Positions 34,101-40,408 of a stretch of DNA of 64,000 nucleotides are shown one piece after another. A program made the translations under genes and the position numbers. Within the stretch, counting starts at the first letter, position 1. Each line of letters opens with the position of its first letter. Under the pieces are notes generated by a model. That model worked only from the letters and a program-made list of their open reading frames with translations, ran no database searches and had not been told where the DNA came from. The DNA comes from Chloroflexales bacterium ZM16-3 (GTDB lineage: Bacteria > Chloroflexota > Chloroflexia > Chloroflexales > Chloroflexaceae): the NCBI GenBank assembly GCA_004138175.2, contig RYFE02000005.1:1-64000 (forward strand), given 5' to 3'.

Positions 34101-36768
34101 CGACAACAGGCCGAAGCGCATAGTCCTCCCAAAGCAACGGCTGATCCCACCCGCTACCATCGGTCAGCCAGTGTACCATCGGCGGGCTGAGGCTGAGGGA
34201 GGCATCAGGCGCATGCCCGAGGGTGAGCAGCTCTTGGCGGTCGAGGTAGATCGCGGAGGTGATAGGGGCAATGCCTGGCCCACGAGACTCCGTCAGCGGG
34301 TCGGTGAGCGCCAGCTTTGTCGGCAGCGGGCCGGGCCAGGGGGCGCGCTGCGGAACGACGCCGCGCGAATCGGCCAGAGCGCGCAGCGCCTCGATCACCT
34401 CAAGAAACACCGGGCGGGAGGGCAGTTCGGCGGGGGCAATGTTAGACGTAGCATGGCGTCCCCACAGCACCGGCGGCAGGTTCCGCTGACCAGCTGGCAC
34501 ATACAGCTCGCCGGCGTAGGCCACCTGAATCAGCTCGATCTCCTCATTGCCCACCTGAAGGTAGCCGCGCCCTGGGATATTGTTCGGCAGGTACGCGGCC
34601 TCGGTGCGGCGGAGCATCTCGCGGCTCTCACCCTGGCTCTCGACTCGCAGACAGATGCGGTATTTGATATTTGAGCGCATCTGGTCAGTCACACCGCTCG
34701 GGCGCTGGGCGGCCAGCAAGAGATGGACGCCGAGGGAGCGTCCGATCCGGGTAATCTGCTCAAGCTGGCTCTTCGCATCCGCCCGGTCGGCGATCATCTC
34801 GGCAAACTCATCAATGACAATGAAGAGGAACGGGTATGGTATCTGGGTGATGTGGAGGTTGCGTTTACGATACTCGACGATCGTATTCACTTTGGCGCTG
34901 GCATTGAGGCGCTGGCGGCGGTCAAGTTCGGCGCGGATGGAGGTAAACATCCGCGTGACCGCATCGCCGTTCAGGTTGGTCACAATATCGACGCAGTGCG
35001 GCAGGTTGCGAAACGACTCGAAAGCACCACCGCCCTTAAAGTCCACCAGCACAAAATTCAGCGCGGTTGGGCTGTAGCTGGCGGCCATTCCGGCGATCAG
35101 TGCGATCAGCAGCTCGGATTTACCCGAGCCGGTGCTACCGGCAACCAGCCCATGGACACCGTCGCGGTTTGCCGAGAAGTTCAGGGCACGATCTTTATTC
35201 CCAGCCATCCGCCCGATCTTCGCCCGCAGCCATGAGGCGTTGCCCGCCTGCTCGCTCTTACTCCAAGCAGCTTGCGCATCTTTGACAAAGCCCTCGATTG
35301 TCGCATCGCTGCTAGATGTACCGTCATTGCTCCGCATCAGCTCCAGAAACGAGACGCTCTTCGCCAGGCCACTGCCCTCGGTCTGCTGGAGCTTGAGTCC
35401 CGCCATAGCTGTGGCCAACTCGGTCATCTGATTCCCATCGCGGATCGTGTCGGCGTTTCCGAGCAGACGCAGCGAATTTAGCCCAACCTCGGCATAGCGA
35501 AGGACTGTCTGGTCACCAGCCCGCTCAACCTCAATAAGCGCAGTACAGCCGCCGGGTGCCTTGCTTCGCCGAGGGACAAGGAACAGAACCGCTGCGCCAA
35601 GGATCGCCCCCTCCGCAATCAGAATCCCCAGACCGGCATCAGTCAGCGCGATGCTATGGAGTGGGTGTTTCGGATCGTTAGCGGCGGCAAGCAGATCGAT
35701 CACAACCAGCAGTTGTGGCAGAGTCGGGTTCTCACCTGCCTGCTGCTCTGGGTCCTGAAGCCGAATCTTCCGCTGGGCCAGCACTCGTCGTAGACCTTCC
35801 GACCAGCGATCTAACGCGGTCCCTTGCTCCGGGTCAGACGACAGCTCATCTTTCGGATCATCAAGGAATACGATAGCGGTACTATCCTCGCCATTGCTCG
35901 CATGGGGAAGTTGTCGAACCCATGCCCAGTCTGCACGGTGGTCTGCCACGAGGAGGATTCGCATGTCAGAGGGCGCATGGAAGGCGGCGACGTGAGCGAT
36001 CATCGCGCGGGCCAGATCAGTAGCGGGGCCGGGATCTCCCGCAATTGCGAGCGCATGAGAAAAATGAGGTGGGGGCGGGCCCTTCACCTCTTCATCGTCC
36101 TCGGGCTTCGGCGGCGCGGGGCGGAGCATCACCGTCACCGGCATCGCGCTGACAAATTGCGAGTCTGCCGCAAGCTTAAGTGCATCACGTCGCAGCTGGC
36201 TGTTGCCATCAGATTCGGTAAGCGTGTAGACAACGGTTGATGGTAGCGTCGCAACCCCAAGGCGCACCATGCCAAAGTCGGGGTCGCCGACCCGCCGCTC
36301 CCAGAGGCGCACCACATCTGCTGCGGTGCCTGACGGCTTGCGCGCCACGGCCTGTGCGTGCCGCACCAGCGCAGCGGTGCCATCAGGGTCAGGGTAGTTG
36401 TACTGGGCAAAGCGGCGCTGAGCTTCCTGGGCCGCGCGCATATCGCGGTAGAGATCGAGCAGCTGACTGGCGTAGGCATCCCGCTCAGCAGCACGCTCAA
36501 CCTCTTCGCCACGGTAGGTGTAGATCGCAAATGCCGTTGACGCGATCACCGAGAGCGCCATTGGGATGAGCAATAAGGGGCTACGCCCGCTGCCACCAAG
36601 CGACGAGACCAGGATATACCCGATGATCGTCGTCAGCGGGAGCGCCACCTGCACCAGTCGACTCGTTGTGACCGCACGCTGATCTGGTGGCTTGGGGATC
36701 TCAATGCTACCGAACGGGAGGTCGGGCTGTATGCGTGGCGGGCGATCAGAGGCTATCTGGTTACTCAT
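28153..36768 (-). CDS. Giant FtsK/SpoIIIE-type ATPase, EssC/EccC-like, seven P-loop domains
   Basis: A 2,871-residue motor protein, about twice the usual EssC/EccC length. Two membrane helices lie at about 40-58 and 64-84. Walker A motifs are near residues 543 (GSTGSGKSE), 914 (GAPGSGKTT), 1236 (GGTGSGKSE), 1581 (GASGTGKTS), 1909 (GGTGSGKSE), 2252 (GDGGSGKTN) and 2547 (GPPLSGKTT). Domains 1, 3 and 5 are full FtsK-like copies with VDFKGGGAFE or VDYKGGGAF, a VIDEFAEM/IIDEYAEM Walker B, and AAQRP or ASQRP. Domains 2, 4, 6 and 7 lack the catalytic Glu (ALDNLTEF, VVDTLAEF, MIDNIASL, LIDNFDEF). Thus three active/degenerate pairs plus one terminal degenerate domain. It should drive export of the WXG100 proteins upstream. 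The start overlaps the pseudokinase stop (ATGA). Confidence 0.93.
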   Translation of the reverse strand: MSNQIASDRPPRIQPDLPFGSIEIPKPPDQRAVTTSRLVQVALPLTTIIGYILVSSLGGSGRSPLLLIPMALSVIASTAFAIYTYRGEEVERAAERDAYASQLLDLYRDMRAAQEAQRRFAQYNYPDPDGTAALVRHAQAVARKPSGTAADVVRLWERRVGDPDFGMVRLGVATLPSTVVYTLTESDGNSQLRRDALKLAADSQFVSAMPVTVMLRPAPPKPEDDEEVKGPPPPHFSHALAIAGDPGPATDLARAMIAHVAAFHAPSDMRILLVADHRADWAWVRQLPHASNGEDSTAIVFLDDPKDELSSDPEQGTALDRWSEGLRRVLAQRKIRLQDPEQQAGENPTLPQLLVVIDLLAAANDPKHPLHSIALTDAGLGILIAEGAILGAAVLFLVPRRSKAPGGCTALIEVERAGDQTVLRYAEVGLNSLRLLGNADTIRDGNQMTELATAMAGLKLQQTEGSGLAKSVSFLELMRSNDGTSSSDATIEGFVKDAQAAWSKSEQAGNASWLRAKIGRMAGNKDRALNFSANRDGVHGLVAGSTGSGKSELLIALIAGMAASYSPTALNFVLVDFKGGGAFESFRNLPHCVDIVTNLNGDAVTRMFTSIRAELDRRQRLNASAKVNTIVEYRKRNLHITQIPYPFLFIVIDEFAEMIADRADAKSQLEQITRIGRSLGVHLLLAAQRPSGVTDQMRSNIKYRICLRVESQGESREMLRRTEAAYLPNNIPGRGYLQVGNEEIELIQVAYAGELYVPAGQRNLPPVLWGRHATSNIAPAELPSRPVFLEVIEALRALADSRGVVPQRAPWPGPLPTKLALTDPLTESRGPGIAPITSAIYLDRQELLTLGHAPDASLSLSPPMVHWLTDGSGWDQPLLWEDYALRPVVGLVDAPAAARQYPLSVDLARGHTVIYGAPGSGKTTFIRTLVTSLAASHPPDQLHMYVLDLGGRSLMPLSQLPHVGAVITPNEAEASYRERVEQLLREISDIVEQRKVVLGDAREDTLLSYNARYADKALPAIVLALDNLTEFVETFGGQVENAESGLDRLIALARQCRPYGVHLVITAGQPMQVPNQLAGFLTERFALRLTDSSHYRDVLGSHVAEVADLPGRGYSLIDQIPLSIQVATTDAAVIELFTSRLRAAVQAWPATRKAQLPIEIEALPKTMLLRTLLARTNERDDAEIRSKLARLIIDGWEASIKPERADWLSAAIGVTSGNKIRTLALEAAKDGVHGMIAGGTGSGKSELLMSLIVSLAMRYDPTVLNFVLVDYKGGGAFEPFHTLPHVVDLVTNLNKTAVRRMFTAIGAEMDRRARVLGFHQVKDVVEYRTKGLHLNNGPNSGPIPHLFIIIDEYAEMISDSPDFRDELDRITRIGRSLGVNLLLAAQRPVGVTDQMRANIKLRICLRVEGVDTSREMLRRPDAAFLPSGMPGRGYLQVGNEQIELIQVAYTGEKVPNQPLTERGEPPRFFEVVVRTTENLLRANGAERPAAPWPPALPPTLTFDPFSATDLPSAAQTMLARRKDDGVVLVPELATWMYNGGRWDTLIWGANTLQPVVGLVDNPQGAQQLPLTVNLNRGHAVLFGASGTGKTSFIRTLVLSLAATHPPEALHIHLLDLGGRSLQMLTALPHVGTVIVPDEGGYEEQVQLLWRELTATLNERKMRFGGIGAQNLNEYNARFPHEPLPAIVLVVDTLAEFIDSFSQRQGNDDEDNPLNQFITLARQGKTYGLHIVITANRLNTISSKLYGLFSERMALRLSDADDYAAIVGSRVELIDDLPGRGTTAIDRQALAFQVALLPPAPGSDQDEKTKIDIIGARMRTVIGEQGLRFTMPMRLSALPKAVFYREVLATRFAISPDTTTFAGQLHTAVIQSWQVQANSPEWLSVPLGIASGNLPRELTLEAQKDGVHGMVAGGTGSGKSELLMTFIIGLALVYPPTILNFVLVDYKGGGAFKPFETLPHCVEIVTNLNTSAVHRMFSAISAEIRRRQQLNADTGTKDIVDYRKRGFHHAQPYPHLVIIIDEYAEMIDSNPDYRLQLESITRVGRAQGVHLLLASQRPKGVSDQMRANIKLRLCLRVEDADTSRELLRRPDAARLPSGLPGRGFLQGSGERIELVQVAYCGDRVPLPDNVAVRWPGRAQQVAEPEAPKLFSYAVDVAMSVNGDTPVRRPWPSMLPTVFSLETMLPDWDKQEVRGTRTLRPELSAWLTGATADLWPGVDWHDTALRATVGLIDDPENARQDPLVLDLGRSHMAIFGDGGSGKTNLLRTIIAGLTATHRPDELHLFVIDMSGHSFRSVEEFPHVGAVLSSDEELFDERLRRLIDYLSREADARQQQISKADAASFMEYNQREPQPLPAIIVMIDNIASLQESYESLIEISLIPLTRRALGVGISLIVTGNTPGSMMSRLYGLFAERITFRQTNAERYMDIVGRGAVELDDTPGRGYIRVAGRPLLLQAAQPIGIYTPDGRQIRPEPAELRVIGDRMAAVFADLPDAGTRAHPIETLEREIALATLAAPDAADPAVIALGIGGDLLPAKINLRRSGPHFTIIGPPLSGKTTTLRSWALNLADHYTPDAISMVLIDLQSRFFDYGGALSMRKLPHIVQSISEPDEFAALIDWLDAECPNLATSTHQIFILIDNFDEFSEELETNSQRAKRLARLARRYGRDGLHIVIAASAESSVSDLRRRIQSSGYGLGLRTAAALGPLKVMRIPAGLEGRELPLGRGYIVKSGQTNLVQVATPYLIDPLADEDQQIADTMDTWVAQIAGRHPPREVKLPSTSPDPKVIQIQEVLRAAQAKLHQSGVTTNVVLAEQIGSVDEAEWNSRVALIALIPNILRQLNPSLPESVIASFHEEDLLRTLNDCVRETDGSTL

Positions 36769-37901
36769 ACGAAGATTTCACGAACTGACAAGAGTAAGGC
36801 TATCAGGAAGGCAACGAGCAGTACAATTGCCGCAATGCGAAAGATTCGTGCTGGTGGGGGCCAACGGCTCGGGCGGACGACCGGGGTCATGCCAATCTCA
36901 GTTCCCTTGATCTCATCGACGATAGCCCGTGCGTCGATCGGGCGAGCCGACGGGTTGCGGGCGAGCATCTGGAGCGCGAGATTGGCAATCGGCTGGACAT
37001 CCGCGCGCATGAGCGGAGTGACCTGGCCAGCGATGATTCGCTGATAGATCGGCTCTGCGGAGATCTGGTTGCGGGAAAAGGGGGGCGTGCTAGCCAACAG
37101 CTCGTACAACACGAGGCCAAGTCCGTAGACATCCGTCTGTGTACCCGCGCCGACCCCGCCACCTACACGCGTGGGGCTTGCGAGTTCCGGCGCAGTACCA
37201 CCTGGGCGAACCGCGTCCCGGTACCAGTGTTCAACATAGGTGCGGTTATCGGTTGTTTGGCGCAAGGTCGTCGCCAACCCGAGATCCACCAGCGTCACGC
37301 GGGGAACACCCTGATCACCCGCAAAGTGGACAAGCACACTCTCTGGCCCAAGAGCGAGGTGAAGATGCTGTGCGCCATGCACAAGCGCAATCGCAGAAGC
37401 CAGCTCAATAGTGATCCAGCCGATGTGATCGATCCATAGCTGCGGGTGCTTCTTCAGCACATCCTGGAGCGGCTCGCCTGGGATATGAGCAAAGAGGGTA
37501 TAGGTCACGAGCTGGTCGCTAAGCATTGCCCGACCTACAAGGCGCGCCTGTGCATTGGCTCGTGTGTAGGGCGATACGAGCGTGGGGAGGACAGGGCGTT
37601 GGTTTGCGGTGGACTGAAGCTTCTGGAGCAACTCAGCCTCACGAATCAGCCGATGCTCGTTATCTTGGCCGGGGTGGGCCACTTTAAGAAACACCCGCTG
37701 CTGAAGGTGAATGGCCTCATAGATCACGGCGGAGCGCAGCACCACGAGCGGGCGAACGACCTCAACATCGCCGAGGCGGTCTCCATATGCGAGCACCATC
37801 GGTGCACGTTCAGCCTGACAGAACGGCTCCTGACAGAAGAGTGCACAGGATGGAGCAGTGCGATCACAGAGCAAACAGACCCGATCCACAAGATTCTCCA
37901 T
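36765..37901 (-). CDS. Membrane-anchored pseudokinase, EssB/YukC-like in plan
   Basis: A 378-residue kinase-fold protein. The N-terminus has a cysteine cluster (Cys 9, 12, 19, 23, 28) that may bind zinc. The kinase fold keeps the VFLKVAHP lysine and LVDLGLAT (DFG as DLG), but the catalytic loop is HLHLALGPESVL: the HRD aspartate and the following lysine are gone, so phosphotransfer is unlikely. A C-terminal helix at about 352-370 (IFRIAAIVLLVAFLIALLL) anchors it with almost nothing outside. Firmicute EssB/YukC is also a pseudokinase with one membrane helix, and sits beside EssC; position and plan agree here, though sequence homology to EssB cannot be shown by eye. Overlaps the ATPase start. 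Confidence 0.85.
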   Translation of the reverse strand: MENLVDRVCLLCDRTAPSCALFCQEPFCQAERAPMVLAYGDRLGDVEVVRPLVVLRSAVIYEAIHLQQRVFLKVAHPGQDNEHRLIREAELLQKLQSTANQRPVLPTLVSPYTRANAQARLVGRAMLSDQLVTYTLFAHIPGEPLQDVLKKHPQLWIDHIGWITIELASAIALVHGAQHLHLALGPESVLVHFAGDQGVPRVTLVDLGLATTLRQTTDNRTYVEHWYRDAVRPGGTAPELASPTRVGGGVGAGTQTDVYGLGLVLYELLASTPPFSRNQISAEPIYQRIIAGQVTPLMRADVQPIANLALQMLARNPSARPIDARAIVDEIKGTEIGMTPVVRPSRWPPPARIFRIAAIVLLVAFLIALLLSVREIFV

Positions 37902-37958
37902 CTCGCTGCGGAACCAGCTGCGTGGTTTTGTACGCCCGATGCAGAAAGACTCAATCTA

Positions 37959-38018
37959 CACCCACCATATGTTTCGGTTACGGCCGCACGCGCGTTAGCC
38001 TTAAACATATGGTGGGTG
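37959..38018 (-). promoter_or_regulatory. Long stem-loop between WXG100 genes and the pseudokinase gene
   Basis: Perfect 16-bp arms (cacccaccatatgttt at 37959-37974 and its complement at 38003-38018) enclose a 28-nt loop, in the 148-bp gap of an otherwise tightly packed run. There is no T-tract on the minus strand. It may act as an attenuator or stabilise the WXG100 mRNA 3' end. Confidence 0.65.
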
Positions 38019-38049
38019 AAGACAATTCTAGGAAGTACGCAGCAACCGT

Positions 38050-38349
38050 TTAATGAAAACGCGCCGCACCGAGCTCATCGCCGCGCTCAAACGCATCGAC
38101 TGAAGCGGTGAGATCCTGGCTGATCTCGCCACACTTCTCTGCCACATTCTCGATATATGGCTTGACCGTATCGATGAAGTAGGCCACGGCGGCCCCACCG
38201 ACTGCACCAATGAATGCCGTTGCCTTGAGCACGTTGCTCAGCGCAGTGAGCACTTTGACGACCTGCGTCAAGGTCTCACTGATCTGAGAGAACTTTTTTG
38301 AGAAATCCCTGACCACAGGGACATCCATGTAGACGCCATCCACAGCCAT
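38050..38349 (-). CDS. WXG100-size protein with central hydrophobic helix
   Basis: A 99-residue helical protein in the WXG100 array: MAVDGVYMDVPVVRDFSKKF, heptad-like helix SQISETLTQVVKVLTALSNV, then FIGAVGGAAVAYFIDTVKPY, and a charged C-terminal helix. The W-x-G turn is absent; a hydrophobic IGAVGGAAVAYF segment sits where the turn would be. It is therefore a divergent Esx-like protein or a membrane-active relative. GAGGAG precedes the ATG. The last gene of the array before the stem-loop. Confidence 0.65.
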   Translation of the reverse strand: MAVDGVYMDVPVVRDFSKKFSQISETLTQVVKVLTALSNVLKATAFIGAVGGAAVAYFIDTVKPYIENVAEKCGEISQDLTASVDAFERGDELGAARFH

Positions 38350-38409
38350 AAACGCTCCTCTCTTCGATTGACGATACTGGGTAAGATCCGGTGCGTTGGT
38401 GGACTATGC

Positions 38410-38748
38410 CTAGTAGAAGCTAAAGGCGTCGAACAGCCGGGACTTCACCAAGCGCTCAACTTCTTCATCGGCTCGCTCAATCACGTCGCGGGCATACTCT
38501 AGGTTCGTGCAGGTCGTAGAGATATGATTCTGGATGGTGGTGACATTCGGAATCAAAAGGGAAGAGACTTCCTCGACAAACGCGTCAGCGCCTTTGCCTT
38601 GCCAAGCCCCGCCGACAACCTGCTGAATCATCGCCTTCAGCGGGTTCATGGCTGCCTGCTCAACCGTATTCAGCTGATCCGTCAGGCCTTTTAGCACGCT
38701 ATCCAACACTGCCCGCGCCAAGCGGAGCAGAATTTCCGTTACGGACAT
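38410..38748 (-). CDS. WXG100 (ESAT-6-like) protein
   Basis: A 112-residue helical hairpin protein with the hallmark turn GGAWQGKGADAFVEEV (W-Q-G) at about residues 47-62. WXG100 proteins are exported as dimers by type VII systems and serve as substrates and co-export partners. A C-terminal region with DVIERADEEVERLVKSRLF carries a possible YxxxD/E-like export signal variant only loosely. AGAGGAG lies before the ATG. Flanked by two further family-size genes on the same strand. Confidence 0.85.
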   Translation of the reverse strand: MSVTEILLRLARAVLDSVLKGLTDQLNTVEQAAMNPLKAMIQQVVGGAWQGKGADAFVEEVSSLLIPNVTTIQNHISTTCTNLEYARDVIERADEEVERLVKSRLFDAFSFY

Positions 38749-38779
38749 AGTGGCACTCCTCTGCTACTACGCATACCTG

Positions 38780-39082
38780 CTAACTGCCGAACTGGCTACG
38801 AGAGGTGTCATCGGCCTCACGCATGTACTCCACCGCAGCCTTGACATCCTCTTCCAGCTCCTGAAACTTCTCGATCAGCTTGCTCAGCGACGGAGTAAGC
38901 TTGCTGCGGATTGCATCCACAAAAGCAGTGCCACCGCGTCCGAGCAGCGCACCCTCTTCCATCATATTAGCGATGCTCTGCATCTCCTGCACCACATCCT
39001 GTAGATCCTCGCCGCCCTGATGGAATGTCCTGGACATCTGCTCGGCCAGGCCATAGTCTAGTTTGATCTCGTCATGTGCCAT
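38780..39082 (-). CDS. WXG100-like protein, LxG variant
   Basis: A 100-residue protein with WXG100 layout: two amphipathic helices around EGALLGRGGTAFVDAI, where the Trp of WxG is Leu (L-L-G). The C-terminal YMREADDTSRSQFGS resembles the Y-x-x-x-D type VII export signal (Y86-M-R-E-A-D). GGAG precedes the ATG. By size, sequence plan and position it belongs with the proteins encoded on either side. Confidence 0.8.
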   Translation of the reverse strand: MAHDEIKLDYGLAEQMSRTFHQGGEDLQDVVQEMQSIANMMEEGALLGRGGTAFVDAIRSKLTPSLSKLIEKFQELEEDVKAAVEYMREADDTSRSQFGS

Positions 39083-39124
39083 CGTTATCGCTCCAGGTAG
39101 CCCCGGCGAGCGCCGGAATGCAGC

Positions 39125-39424
39125 TTAATTGCGGAACCGAGAGCTCGCCTCTTCTTCGGCGTGCTTCATCTTCTGTACGATCTCGCGCACCGTTCGGCTC
39201 GCCTCTTCGAGTACCTCGTGCAGCCGATGGGCGGCCGGGAGCACTTCACTATTCATCTCTGCGAAGAAGCTATCGGCACCACGACCGAGCCACCCGCCAT
39301 CTTCGAGTGGGCCCATACTGCGCTGAACCTGCTGGAGTGTGTGTCTGGCAGCATGCGATTGATTGGCGAACCGGCTTGCAATTTGCTCGAGCTGATCATA
39401 ATCAGCCCGAATTTCTTCAGCCAC
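39125..39424 (-). CDS. WXG100 (ESAT-6-like) protein, first gene of the run
   Basis: A 99-residue protein with the canonical turn GGWLGRGADSFFAEM (W-L-G) at about residues 43-57 between two helices, and a charged C-terminus HAEEEASSRFRN. The start is a GTG at 39424 with AGGAGG at 39435-39430, 5 nt upstream; an ATG 2 bp upstream is out of frame. It is closest to its neighbour at 38780 in the C-terminal region (E-E-A/DD-T-S-S/R-R-F). The likely first gene of the 20-kb run. Confidence 0.85.
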   Translation of the reverse strand: MAEEIRADYDQLEQIASRFANQSHAARHTLQQVQRSMGPLEDGGWLGRGADSFFAEMNSEVLPAAHRLHEVLEEASRTVREIVQKMKHAEEEASSRFRN

Positions 39425-40085
39425 ATGAACCTCCTATGGATGCTATGGCACTATGAGGAACAGGAAAAAAGTAGTGGAATATCAATATTTGCAAATGAGG
39501 TGAGCTTTCAGATCAACACCTGATGCCTTCCGCAGGCCAATATCCCCAAAGATTCACAGATGGTATTGTTTCAAGCTCTAGGAACGCCGAACCTAGCGAA
39601 AGTTACAAAATAAACACAATCGCAATACCACAAAATTCACCCTGTTACGTTGAGCGGAGCGACCGGAATTCTCCGCTTCGCTCAGCATGACCGGATACCT
39701 CACAGCGTTACTTCTGCGGTATTGCCCGTAATCCTCTTCTTTGTGTAAATATGAACAAATATGACATACATATTACTAATATAATATACTAATCATAGAG
39801 CTGTCAATAGATGGGGGTGAAGATTTTGAAAGCTCGATCAGACCCATGGAAGCATAGTACATAACCCGTGAGAATAGGCGGGCAGGGCGCATCGCGACGC
39901 GCCTTACGATCCGGTTTTCATCGCGGCGGCGTGTGCCCCCGCGCATGAACGTCTTTTGCGATATCGTCAAGAAACTAATCCTCATCTGACGGAGTTTTCC
40001 CATGATGACTAATACCCATATAGCATACATACTATTCTGACATACCGCTCGCCGCGTATCAGCAGGTCTCGTTCAGGTAAACAAG
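39425..40085. other. Intergenic region upstream of the type VII-like run
   Basis: No convincing gene. It is markedly AT-rich near 39480-39620 and 39730-39800, where a promoter for the minus-strand run is expected, but I could not pick a -35/-10 pair with proper spacing (a TTGAAA at 39574-39569 lacks a partner at 17 bp). It contains an inverted-repeat element (39622-39725) and a palindrome agggcgcatcg/cgacgcgcctt near 39884-39905. Confidence 0.6.
39622..39725. repeat. MITE-like inverted-repeat element, copy 1
   Basis: Ends gcaatacc... and ...ggtattgc are complementary. Inside, acgttgagcggagcgaccgg pairs imperfectly with ccgcttcgctcagcatgacc. The left 45 bp closely match the element at 46964-47089. 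It has no coding capacity. Confidence 0.7.
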
Positions 40086-40109
40086 ACGCGCCGCCCTCAG
40101 GCGGCGCGT
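40086..40109 (-). terminator. Rho-independent-like terminator, minus strand
   Basis: Arms acgcgccgcc / ggcggcgcgt with a 4-nt loop; on the minus strand the stem is followed by cttgttt. It lies 27 bp past the stop of the small minus-strand reading frame at 40136, which suggests that frame was once the end of a gene. Confidence 0.65.
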
Positions 40110-40135
40110 GCTGCGTTTGTGAGACTGGGAGGCGA

Positions 40136-40261
40136 CTATGCCTCGACCGCGACCAGCTCCGCCTCGACTCGCTTGCGGTGCCGCGGGCGGCCGCCCTGCG
40201 GCTCCTCAGCACCCGCATCGTCGATCCTGACCGCGCCGGATGGCGAGCCCCATAACAGCAA
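40136..40261 (-). pseudogene. Possible C-terminal gene remnant
   Basis: A 41-codon minus-strand frame ending G-A-E-E-P-Q-G-G-R-P-R-H-R-K-R-V-E-A-E-L then V-A-V-E-A and a TAG at 40138. Composition (Arg/Lys cluster with G-R-P, then acidic Ala/Val) looks like a genuine basic C-terminal tail, and a good terminator follows. The frame has only a TTG start and no room upstream before the plus-strand MBL gene, so it may be a truncated gene. Function not recognised. Confidence 0.3.
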
Positions 40262-40408
40262 GGATTGTGCGATAATACCCTACGCAAAGGGTTTCGCAGC
40301 ACACGTTTACATAGGCACCCCTCAGAAGGGGACGTCGGGCTATCCCCTCTTCGACCTACCCCTTCACCCACCGACCTCTGCCCCATGTCCATGAAAGGAT
40401 GCTCGCCG

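Noticed and set aside
39776-40030. 84-codon minus-strand frame in the intergenic region
   Set aside because: No Shine-Dalgarno, mixed composition and overlap with palindromic repeat sequence; no support as a gene.
40009-40392. 127-codon minus-strand frame
   Set aside because: R/S-rich shadow composition; the neighbouring frame ending at 40136 is more protein-like and has the terminator.
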